DNA from: CAZTLI01 sp964614375
GTDB lineage: Bacteria; Chloroflexota; Anaerolineae; Aggregatilineales; Phototrophicaceae
Length of the DNA stretch: 32,093 nt
Assembly (NCBI GenBank): GCA_964614375.1
Contig: CAZTLI010000005.1
Coordinates: forward strand, 1 to 32,093
Direction of reading: 5' to 3'
Shown here: piece by piece, positions 26,101 to 32,093 of the stretch
Numbering within the stretch: the stretch's first letter is position 1
Layout of the letters: every line of letters begins with the position of its first letter
Notes under the pieces: model-generated
Told to the model about the DNA's origin: nothing
The model's input: only the letters and a program-made list of their open reading frames with translations
Database searches by the model: none
Position numbers and translations under genes: made by a program

Positions 26101-26430
26101 TCAAACAGCCATCTGTTGTGGCTGTAGTACCCGAAATTTGAGACTTTCACGAAGAATGGCTTTAAATTCATCTTCGGTATAAACGGCGAGTTTTTGACCT
26201 TTAATGTGCTGTACCATCACCAGATTACGCATCGCCTTGTCATACCACATTCGATGGAACGATAACCTGATAGGCAGTTCACCGCGACGGGTGGGCAGGC
26301 AGCGTTGCATTGCGTTGCTACGATGGTCGCTGAACATGCGCTGCATGATGTGAATGGGCTGCGGTGTGTGGATAATGACACGACGCGCATACGGGCTAAA
26401 ATGAATGGTGGGCTTCGACATGGGCTGCAT
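26101..26430 (-). CDS. Hypothetical basic protein (109 aa)
   Basis: A His-, Arg- and Met-rich protein with a plausible ordered C-terminus (KGQKLAVYTEDEFKAILRESLKFRVL). A weak ribosome site (ACAGG) precedes the ATG at 26430; a second ATG at 26421 is possible. No family recognised. Overlapping minus-strand frames are poorer. It may be a real small gene, but the evidence is limited to frame length and the C-terminal sequence. Confidence 0.42.
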   Translation of the reverse strand: MQPMSKPTIHFSPYARRVIIHTPQPIHIMQRMFSDHRSNAMQRCLPTRRGELPIRLSFHRMWYDKAMRNLVMVQHIKGQKLAVYTEDEFKAILRESLKFRVLQPQQMAV

Positions 26431-26643
26431 GACCTGTATTTCATAAAAGTTTCATTATGGGTAGGATACGGTCTGCGCCTTGCACACAAATAACATCCTC
26501 CCAAACAGAATCTGCCGTTAAGAACCCAATAATGGGGTCATAACGGGCGAGGACAGATAATTCGCCTTAAATTTGGGGGGGATTTGCGTTAGGTTAGCAG
26601 AGGGTTTGTAAGGTGTTACAGATTGTGATAAATGAAAGGGGAC

Positions 26644-27216
26644 TCACCAGTTGAGATACAGCCGGACTTGAGTCCACAGGTCGTCGCCCAGCGCCAGCAA
26701 AACAATCACCGACAGCACCACCAGCGCCAGCAGAATCACATGGGTAATCAACATCGCCCACAAACAACCCGTGCCAGCGGGTACTGTGCCGGTTTCGCGC
26801 CGGGTACGATAGGCGTCCATCAGGAAATAGATATTGGCAATCATCGCCACCGGCCCCGCTATCAGATAACCCATCAACGTGAACGCGGCGGGGGTGTAAT
26901 AGCGTTTTTCAGCCCCTTCGGGAATGTATGGCTTGATTTTGTCGCGCGAGGGCGCGTCCGGTGCGGGCAGTGTGCCCGCGCGTATCTGGTCTTGCATGTG
27001 CAGGGCATGAACATGGTCGGGATTGCGCTTGAGCACCTCATGCAGCGCCCGATCACGTTCGCCTTCACTTGCCGCGACCTGCGCCAGCGCCCACCACGCC
27101 TCCGCATCATCGGGGTCTAGTTGTATCGCCTGTTGGACGAGACGGCGCGCGGGGGCCGTTTGCCCCCCTTCGGCGAGTTCCGCTGCCTGATTGAGTAGAT
27201 TGATGCTATCCGCCAT
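26644..27216 (-). CDS. TPR-containing membrane protein
   Basis: A 190-residue protein. Residues 1-72 form two TPR helix pairs (INLLNQAAELAEGGQTAPARRLVQQAIQLDPDDAEAWWALAQVAASEGERDRALHEVLKRNPDHVHAL, read here as repeats). A short linker leads to the membrane part, with spans at about 110-135 and 150-178. The TPR should face the cytoplasm and bind a protein partner. GCGGAG 7 nt before the ATG supports the start. It is not overlapping with neighbours. The function is unknown; similar TPR plus small membrane domain proteins are common in Chloroflexota. Confidence 0.75.
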   Translation of the reverse strand: MADSINLLNQAAELAEGGQTAPARRLVQQAIQLDPDDAEAWWALAQVAASEGERDRALHEVLKRNPDHVHALHMQDQIRAGTLPAPDAPSRDKIKPYIPEGAEKRYYTPAAFTLMGYLIAGPVAMIANIYFLMDAYRTRRETGTVPAGTGCLWAMLITHVILLALVVLSVIVLLALGDDLWTQVRLYLNW

Positions 27217-27308
27217 CTGCTGACTCCGCTATCTGCACCCCTCAACCCCCATTGTACCATCGCTTTTGTCGCGTCCGGTACGTCGAGGGCGTTCTTATTG
27301 CGGATGCG

Positions 27309-27758
27309 CTACGACACACCCATCGACATAAACGTGCTGTCGTCGGCTGTGAAGCCAACGCGCTCATAAAAGGCGAAAGCATCTTGATTGTGATTTTCCA
27401 CTTCGAGATACAGTGACGCTATACCTTCATCGCGGCAGTGTTGACGCAAGAAATTTACCGCCTGCCTGCCGATACCCTGTCCTCGATGGGCGTCGTCAAT
27501 ATAAAACTCGTCGATGAGCGCATCACGTCCACCCGATTCGAGCGCGAAACCATACGTCAGCACGATATAGCCCACAACGCCCCCATCCGCCTCAATAAAC
27601 CACGCGCGCCCATAACGCGGTTCGCCCAGCAGCAGTGCCAGCGCCGGGCGGACGACAGACTCGTCGTAGTCGTGCTGGTCTATGACGTAAAAATCACGGA
27701 TAAGCGGCAAAAAGGCATCAAGGTCGGTAGGGATTCCGGGACGAAAGGTGATGGGCAT
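27309..27758 (-). CDS. GNAT-family N-acetyltransferase
   Basis: 149 residues with the GNAT fold: FRPGIPTDLDAFLPLI at the start, the VVGYIVLTYGF strand, the EFYIDDAHRGQGIGRQAVNFLRQHC acetyl-CoA-binding loop (R/Q-x-x-G-x-G), and the closing ASLYLEVENHNQDAFAFYERVGF block. It transfers an acetyl group from acetyl-CoA to an amine; the acceptor cannot be predicted. AGGAG 8 nt before the ATG at 27758 confirms the start. The gene appears to be transcribed on its own. Confidence 0.93.
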   Translation of the reverse strand: MPITFRPGIPTDLDAFLPLIRDFYVIDQHDYDESVVRPALALLLGEPRYGRAWFIEADGGVVGYIVLTYGFALESGGRDALIDEFYIDDAHRGQGIGRQAVNFLRQHCRDEGIASLYLEVENHNQDAFAFYERVGFTADDSTFMSMGVS

Positions 27759-27823
27759 AATGCCTGCTCCTGTGTGATTGCGAGTCGGCCTAATTATCGC
27801 CAGTGAATAGTGATTTACGAGAG

Positions 27824-28213
27824 TCAGGACGGGTGTTGATTGGAATCGGGTTCGACACAGGGCGATGTGTGCAGGAGGTCGCGCAGCGCCTGGATGGTGT
27901 CGTCGGATGCGTCGTGGTCGATAAATTCGTGCAGGGTCATCACAATCGACAGGTCAATGCCCTGCCGCCATTGCAGCAGCATCGCGCCTTCATCGACAAA
28001 CAAGCGAACGCCGCGCTCCTCACGCAGGCTGTCAGCCTGTCTCCACAGCGCCCAATCCGCGCGTAGCATAACGAGTGCCAGCACCGCAATCACCAGCATA
28101 AAGCCCTCGCCCTGCTGCATCAAGAGGAACATCGTCCCGGCACATAACCACAGTGGCAGCCATATTGCCAGCATATAGCGCAGGGTTTTACGGGTATTGT
28201 CACTCATCCTCAT
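27824..28213 (-). CDS. Small membrane protein coupled to the isomerase-like gene
   Basis: 129 residues. The ATG overlaps the stop of the upstream isomerase-like gene in an ATGA arrangement (28210-28213), so translation is coupled. Two adjacent membrane spans lie at about 12-32 and 37-55 (LAIWLPLWLCAGTMFLL; FMLVIAVLALVML). The soluble tail contains EERGVRLFVDEGAMLLQWRQGIDLSI and an acidic helix. No family recognised. The coupling suggests related expression with the TIM-barrel enzyme, but no functional link is evident. Confidence 0.72.
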   Translation of the reverse strand: MRMSDNTRKTLRYMLAIWLPLWLCAGTMFLLMQQGEGFMLVIAVLALVMLRADWALWRQADSLREERGVRLFVDEGAMLLQWRQGIDLSIVMTLHEFIDHDASDDTIQALRDLLHTSPCVEPDSNQHPS

Positions 28214-29052
28214 GGCAATCGTTCATCGACCTTGCTCATCACTTTGTCGCGAATGTCACGGATGGCATCGCGCATTTTGGTCACTTCTTGAATGGCGTTG
28301 ACCTCGACCAGGCCGTGGGCGGTGGATTTGGTTTGCAGATATTCGATACTGATGTCGCCTTTGTAGTCGGCTTCATGCAGGGCTTGCAGCACCTGTGCAA
28401 TGTCGATGCGGCCTCTATCAAAGGGTAGCTGCAATTGGGCGCGGGCGGCCTGTCGCATCTGAATCCGGCGGGTATGCGGCAGCAGTTCGACAATTTTCTC
28501 GTGTGGCACGTTGTTACACACCAACTGCGCCCAATCGAGCGTCAATTGCAGTCCGGGCACGCCTTTGAGGAATTTCTGGGCCGCTTCCGGGTCTTGCGCC
28601 ATCGAGTCCATGTGCAGTTCGATGCTCACAGGCAAATCGGCGGCTTTGGCGGCAGTGACCATCTCACGCAAGGCGGCAAGCGCGCGGTCTGGCGCTTCGG
28701 CATCTTCTGCCGGATGCACCAATCCCGGCGAGAGCGTGACCCCCGGCGCGTTTATCAACCGCATAAAGGGCACGAGGGCTTTAAACACGTCGATGTCTTG
28801 CTTGCGTTTAGCGTCATCTGCGATAGAGATACGCGGCAGCATCAAATAGACATCGCCTAGCTTGAGATTGAACATCGTCAGGTCGTTGAGCAGTTCGTCC
28901 GCCGTTTCACGGGGACGAGTGGCGGCGCGGGCATGATTCAGGTGCGGCCCACTGCCAATATCGACCATCCGAAAGCCGAGGCGGGCAATGGTGCCCAGGG
29001 CTTCGGGCAGCAGCAGGTCATTAAAAGCCCAGCTATGACAGGCGATTTCCAT
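28210..29052 (-). CDS. Sugar phosphate isomerase/epimerase-like TIM-barrel protein
   Basis: 280 residues of the xylose-isomerase-like (AP_endonuc_2) fold: CHSWAFNDLLLPEALGTIARLGFRMVDIGS at the start, SIELHMDS with a metal-ligand-type Glu, LTLDWAQL with Asp, PFDRGRIDIAQVLQAL, and ISIEYL with the last Glu. The family isomerises or epimerises sugars or inositols with divalent metal. Two positions that are normally His in this fold, in the 'LD..H' and 'H.R.A' motifs, are Gln here (LDWAQL and IQMRQA), so the metal site may be weak or changed. The gene is first in a two-gene unit. A TATACT sequence about 40 nt upstream could be its -10 box. Confidence 0.82.
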   Translation of the reverse strand: MEIACHSWAFNDLLLPEALGTIARLGFRMVDIGSGPHLNHARAATRPRETADELLNDLTMFNLKLGDVYLMLPRISIADDAKRKQDIDVFKALVPFMRLINAPGVTLSPGLVHPAEDAEAPDRALAALREMVTAAKAADLPVSIELHMDSMAQDPEAAQKFLKGVPGLQLTLDWAQLVCNNVPHEKIVELLPHTRRIQMRQAARAQLQLPFDRGRIDIAQVLQALHEADYKGDISIEYLQTKSTAHGLVEVNAIQEVTKMRDAIRDIRDKVMSKVDERLP

Positions 29053-29123
29053 ACGTGTTCATCCCGATGATCGGTCAATCCAGTAATAACAGTATAGCAG
29101 GTGACGCGGCATGGCACAGCAAG

Positions 29124-29252
29124 TTAACAATCTAATTGAGTCATCGGATACAGCGTGCCGTGTACCTACAAACCCGTTAATAACTGTGTTGCTCGTAGGG
29201 ACACAGCAATGCTGTGTCCGCAAAAAATGGCGTGACCTGATTATTTTGTTAA
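29124..29252 (+). repeat. Dual-hairpin MITE-like repeat, copy 3 (plus orientation)
   Basis: Terminal inverted repeats are TTAACAATCTAAT at the left and ATTATTTTGTTAA at the right. The first hairpin (29146-29166) has decayed (GGATACAG/CCGTGTACC); the second (29199-29219) is perfect (10-bp stem, 1-nt centre). Most of the rest matches copies 1 and 2. It lies in the 300-bp gap between the isomerase-like gene and the flavodoxin-like gene. I see no gene in the remainder of that gap. Confidence 0.82.
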
Positions 29253-29355
29253 AGAGCTAATCAGACTAAAAACCACAGAAGCGATGAGCCTCATTTATGG
29301 GGCTTACCAAAGGCACGAACGCTATACCATCCTCTGTGATGGCGCGCCTTATCGC

Positions 29356-29886
29356 TTAGTGTGCCAGTTCCGGTTGCAGGATGTTGGCGAGATTTTGTGC
29401 CCATGCCCGGATTGCATCCCAATCGCGGTGATCGCCTTCCGTCCATACGCCCAACCAAACACTCATGCGGAACAGCATCCGCTGGCGTAACGAGGGCACT
29501 TTGCTGATGTCGAGCGCGCCCGCAAAATAACCTTCACTGATTGGCTTGACCAGCATACGGACTGGCTCCATCCACTGCGGCACCATCTCACGCGCCTGCA
29601 CACTTTTCATCGCCATCGTCATACACACCAGAAATGTGGCGACGGGTTTCTGGGCCAGCATCACGCGGTGAGTCTGGAGGAACTGCATGGCCTCCGGCAG
29701 CCATTTGCCATCGCGAATGGCACTCCCCAACACCACAGCGCGATACGGCGCGAGATAATCCACCGCCTGCATCGGCTGCACTTCGACCGCATAACCATTT
29801 TCAGCCAATGTGTCACCAATAGCTTCCGCCACGCCAGCAGTTGAGTCATTGCGTGTGGCGTAGGTGACGAGAACGGTCTCTGCCAT
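29356..29886 (-). CDS. Flavodoxin-domain protein (HemG-like)
   Basis: 176 residues from the ATG at 29886 (GGAG about 9 nt upstream; the frame extends to 29952 but that part overlaps the preceding gene). TVLVTYATRNDSTAGVAEAIG at the N-terminus is the FMN phosphate-binding loop of flavodoxins; VVLGSAIRDGKWLPEAMQFL is the second FMN loop, as in menaquinone-dependent protoporphyrinogen oxidase HemG and related flavoproteins. The ending DWDAIRAWAQNLA is also typical. It probably transfers electrons or oxidises a small molecule. It follows a four-span membrane protein by 22 nt on the same strand, suggesting an operon. Confidence 0.85.
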   Translation of the reverse strand: MAETVLVTYATRNDSTAGVAEAIGDTLAENGYAVEVQPMQAVDYLAPYRAVVLGSAIRDGKWLPEAMQFLQTHRVMLAQKPVATFLVCMTMAMKSVQAREMVPQWMEPVRMLVKPISEGYFAGALDISKVPSLRQRMLFRMSVWLGVWTEGDHRDWDAIRAWAQNLANILQPELAH

Positions 29887-29908
29887 GATGATTGCTCCAT
29901 CTACTCCC

Positions 29909-30412
29909 TTACCGGATGGTGTGGTGCGATAGTTCGGCCTGCCCGCGCACAACCAGATAGTCGCGCAGCAGCTTGAGGGTGGTGAATGGCTGGACGATGA
30001 CGGTGATAATCAGGGGGATTTTGGCGATGTCGTTATTCAACCAGGCGAGGATACCCCGTATGCTTTCGGGCAGCGTGTCGGCGAAGTGTGTGAAATCGAA
30101 AGGCCACACCCGCAACAACCAGATTGCACCGATGATTATGAAGAGATTGCTGGCGATCTCGACGGGACGTGCGGGATTGCGGCGTCCGCTTAATGCGCTC
30201 ACCATCGGCGCGCCCATCGCCGTCAACAATCCGCCATAGCAGAAAATCATTTCCATCGTGCCGAAGCGGGACGTGAACAGGCCGGACTCTGTGTTTTGAT
30301 GATTCATGAAAAATGCCAGTAACAGCAGCAAGGCAACGATAATGGCCATATCCGCCCCGCGCTGCCATGTGGCAAGGATTTCCTTCCCGGTATTTTCGGT
30401 GTGTGTGGTCAA
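29909..30412 (-). CDS. Four-span membrane protein in operon with the flavodoxin-like gene
   Basis: 167 residues with likely spans at about 22-37, 52-72, 86-103 and 128-148. The N-terminal TTG at 30412 has AGGAG 9 nt upstream, so I choose it over the internal ATG at 30349. The loops contain RRNPARPVEIASN and a Trp/Phe-rich WPFDFTHFADTL segment. No family recognised with confidence. The 22-nt gap to the flavodoxin gene suggests that the two are co-transcribed and could form a membrane-attached redox pair; that is inference. Confidence 0.72.
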   Translation of the reverse strand: MTTHTENTGKEILATWQRGADMAIIVALLLLLAFFMNHQNTESGLFTSRFGTMEMIFCYGGLLTAMGAPMVSALSGRRNPARPVEIASNLFIIIGAIWLLRVWPFDFTHFADTLPESIRGILAWLNNDIAKIPLIITVIVQPFTTLKLLRDYLVVRGQAELSHHTIR

Positions 30413-30612
30413 GAAACGCTGCTCCTGATTATCTTATCGAACAATCAGACCCCACATTCACCGTAACAGGACGCGCGTTGAACAGGCAGTGGCGGATGTC
30501 ATTTGCCGTGATGCTAGATGTAACTAAAGGGGAGTGCCAGGTCGCAAGTAGGGATGCGCCCCTTGCGTTGAATCTTTTGCGCTTACCCGTTGTGCCGTCT
30601 ACGAGTCCGTGA

Positions 30613-30633
30613 TTCAATTGTCTTTTCGCCAGC
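30613..30633. repeat. 21-base dispersed word shared with 15240-15260
   Basis: TTCAATTG...TCGCCAGC occurs exactly here and at 15240-15260. Close upstream at 30563-30575 is TTGCGTTGAATC, related to the words near both GGACGACC hairpins. These appear to be pieces of a degraded repeat family. Confidence 0.6.
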
Positions 30634-30647
30634 AGCCGCATTAGAAT

Positions 30648-30675
30648 CAAAAAGGGCGCACAAAATTGCACGCCC
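30648..30675 (-). terminator. Terminator of the acyl-CoA dehydrogenase gene
   Basis: Read on the minus strand: GGGCGTGC, loop AATTTT, GTGCGCCC, then TTTTTGATT. The 8-bp stem has two G-U pairs. It lies 22 nt after the stop at 30697. Confidence 0.78.
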
Positions 30676-30696
30676 GACTGTTCTCCATGTGACAAA

Positions 30697-31899
30697 CTAA
30701 TTCACAGCGGCTTTGGCGGGTTGTGCGCCATATTTTTTGATCGTGTTACGTGCAATGACCATCCGATGCACTTCCGACGCCCCATCATAGATGCGGAAGG
30801 CGCGGGCTTTTTCGTACCACAGGCTCAGCGGCAAATCACGCGAGATACCCGTCCCGCCACAGACCTGTACTGCCCGGTCAATCACCCGGTTGACCGCTTC
30901 CGCCACGAATACCTTACACATCGACGATTCCACGCGCGCCTGTTCGCCCTGTGTAATCAGCCACGCGCAATGCTGTATCATCAAACGTCCGGCGTGCAGT
31001 TCGACCTCCGAATCCGCCAGCATCCACTGTATCGACTGGTGTCCGGCGAGTTTGTCGCCGAAGGCTTCGCGTTTGGTCGCATATTCGGTCGCGATTTCCA
31101 GCGCGCGTTGGGCGATGCCTGTCCAGCGCATACAGTGGGTCAGACGCGCCGGGGCAAGGCGCGCCTGTGCCAGCATGAAGCCCTGCCCCTCTTCACCGAG
31201 CATCGCGCTCTGTGGCAGGCGCAGATTGGTGTAACGCATTTCGGGATGTCCACCAAAGTCTTTCGCGCCGATATTGACATCACGCACCACGTCGATGCCG
31301 GGTGTGCCTTTGGGCGCGATGAACATGCTCGCCCCCTGATAAGGATGGACATCGGGATTGGTCACCGCCATGATGATATAAAATTCTGAGATTTCACCAT
31401 AGCTGCTGAACCACTTGTGCCCGTTAATCACCCAGTCGTCGCCATCGCGTTCGGCGGTGGATTGCAGCATACGCGGGTCGCTGCCTGCGCCCGGCGGCGG
31501 TTCGGTCATGGAAAACGCCGAGAAGATCTCGCCCCGTACCAGCGGTTCGAGATAACGCGCTTTCTGTTCCGGCGTGGCGAACGTATGCAGCAGGTGCATG
31601 TTGCCTTCATCGGGCGCGCCGCAGTGCGTGGCAATTGGGCCAATCATGCTGCGTCCGGCGGCCTCGAACACGGGCACAATTTCCTGAATGTCCAGCCCCA
31701 TACCGCCGAGGTCTTTGGGCATCGTCGGCGCCCACAAACCGGCGGATTTGGCCTTCGCGCGTAACGCCTGCACCATATCAACAGTCAGTTCTTCATTGTT
31801 GCGGATAAGTTCCTGCTCTACCGGGATGACTTCGCTATCGACAAATTCGCGCATCCGTAGGGCGATGTCGTGTACGTGTGGGGGAAGGGAAAAATCCAT
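30697..31899 (-). CDS. Acyl-CoA dehydrogenase
   Basis: A 400-residue flavoenzyme that oxidises an acyl-CoA to the trans-2-enoyl-CoA and passes electrons to ETF. Family signatures are present: the helical N-terminal domain (MREFVDSEVIPVEQ), FSAFSMTEPPPGAGSDPRML with the first signature, WVINGHKWFSS, the ATEYATKREAFGDKLAGHQ region, VCGGTGISRDLPLSLWYEKARAFRIYDGASEVHR at the C-terminus. In the last motif the Glu typical of MCAD-type enzymes (YEG) is Asp (YDG), as in ACAD10/11-like relatives. The ATG at 31899 has GAGG 8 nt upstream. It has its own terminator and stands alone, with an inverted repeat in its leader. Confidence 0.94.
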   Translation of the reverse strand: MDFSLPPHVHDIALRMREFVDSEVIPVEQELIRNNEELTVDMVQALRAKAKSAGLWAPTMPKDLGGMGLDIQEIVPVFEAAGRSMIGPIATHCGAPDEGNMHLLHTFATPEQKARYLEPLVRGEIFSAFSMTEPPPGAGSDPRMLQSTAERDGDDWVINGHKWFSSYGEISEFYIIMAVTNPDVHPYQGASMFIAPKGTPGIDVVRDVNIGAKDFGGHPEMRYTNLRLPQSAMLGEEGQGFMLAQARLAPARLTHCMRWTGIAQRALEIATEYATKREAFGDKLAGHQSIQWMLADSEVELHAGRLMIQHCAWLITQGEQARVESSMCKVFVAEAVNRVIDRAVQVCGGTGISRDLPLSLWYEKARAFRIYDGASEVHRMVIARNTIKKYGAQPAKAAVN

Positions 31900-31934
31900 T
31901 AGGTGACCTCACTCAAAACTATCGTTTCAATTAA

Positions 31935-31971
31935 TCGAATCATCATTCGAATACAGGTTAGGCATAGTATA
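31935..31971 (-). promoter_or_regulatory. Inverted repeat and -10 box upstream of the acyl-CoA dehydrogenase
   Basis: TCGAAT-CATC-ATTCGA at 31935-31950 is a perfect 6-bp dyad. TATACT on the minus strand at 31966-31971 lies 15 nt upstream of it, so the dyad would span the transcription start, as expected for a repressor operator. No good -35 box is seen. The regulator might be the divergent gene starting at 32068. Confidence 0.4.
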
Positions 31972-32055
31972 GACCATTTGCGCCCGAATCACGAAGAAAT
32001 GTGATGAATGTCATATGGCGATGCCCGGCGATAAAACACATGATCAAAAATGCGC

Positions 32056-32061
32056 TATAAT
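32056..32061 (+). promoter_or_regulatory. TATAAT box at the right edge, possibly for a leaderless mRNA
   Basis: A consensus TATAAT lies only 6 nt before the ATG at 32068, so transcription would start at or next to the start codon. The word ACACATGATC occurs at 32036-32045 and again at 32064-32073, a direct repeat flanking the box, which could be a regulator site. Confidence 0.4.
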
Positions 32062-32067
32062 GAACAC

Positions 32068-32093
32068 ATGATCGAACAAACACACACCCAACT
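32068..32093 (+). CDS. Start of a gene cut off by the window end
   Basis: ATG followed by an open frame (M-I-E-Q-T-H-T-Q) to the end of the window. Only eight codons are visible, so no product can be given. It is divergent from the acyl-CoA dehydrogenase; this position often holds a regulator, but that is a guess. Confidence 0.35.

Noticed and set aside
12820..29252. Regular hairpin repeats as a CRISPR array
   Set aside because: Copies are far apart, in both orientations, with no constant repeat-spacer period and no cas genes.

Overview
The window looks like a piece of a moderately GC-rich chromosome from a Chloroflexota bacterium (Anaerolineae-like). This is inferred from gene style: TIR-domain sensor proteins, TPT-rich linkers, SH3b and beta-helix secreted proteins, a Usp-DUF389 fusion, and short hairpin repeats between genes. 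No rRNA or other marker gene is present to prove it. I found no tRNA, rRNA, CRISPR array, transposase or prophage gene.

Layout. Positions 1-3442 hold the 3' part of a large membrane gene that joins a YfhO-like region to a Wzx/MATE-like flippase. Positions 3507-7600 hold a WD40 lipoprotein, a small divergent ORF, a CitE/malyl-CoA-lyase-like enzyme, a pterin carbinolamine dehydratase, and about 1 kb without a supported gene. Positions 7616-10738 hold two secreted proteins (one ending in SH3b, one with a beta-helix) that share an unnamed domain. Positions 10986-14771 hold a stand-alone sensory-type domain protein, an aldo/keto reductase, a TolB-like beta-propeller protein and a DUF1684 protein. 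The last two lie between inverted copies of a dual-hairpin repeat.

Positions 15443-19563 are the most interesting part. Two adjacent genes encode single-pass membrane proteins with nearly collinear N-terminal cytosolic TIR domains but unrelated exported halves. One is an amino-acid-receptor-like periplasmic binding fold. The other is an SH3b domain, a TPT linker and a formylglycine-generating-enzyme-like domain that lacks the catalytic cysteines. They read as a tandem pair of Toll-like receptors, with ligand recognition outside and a putative NAD-consuming or signalling TIR domain inside.

Positions 19862-23275 hold a Usp-DUF389 fusion and a translationally coupled pair of unknown genes. From 23422 to 31899 nearly all genes are on the minus strand and mostly metabolic: an APH-type kinase, class I fructose-1,6-bisphosphatase, a small unknown, a TPR membrane protein, a GNAT acetyltransferase, a coupled pair (sugar isomerase/epimerase-like plus small membrane protein), a flavodoxin-like protein with an upstream membrane gene, and an acyl-CoA dehydrogenase. 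At the right edge a divergent promoter appears to drive a plus-strand gene cut off by the window end.

Several families of short hairpin repeats lie in the gaps between genes. The main one is about 130 bp, has terminal inverted repeats and two internal GGACAC hairpins, and occurs as three full copies and one fragment. It resembles a non-autonomous mobile (MITE-like) element.
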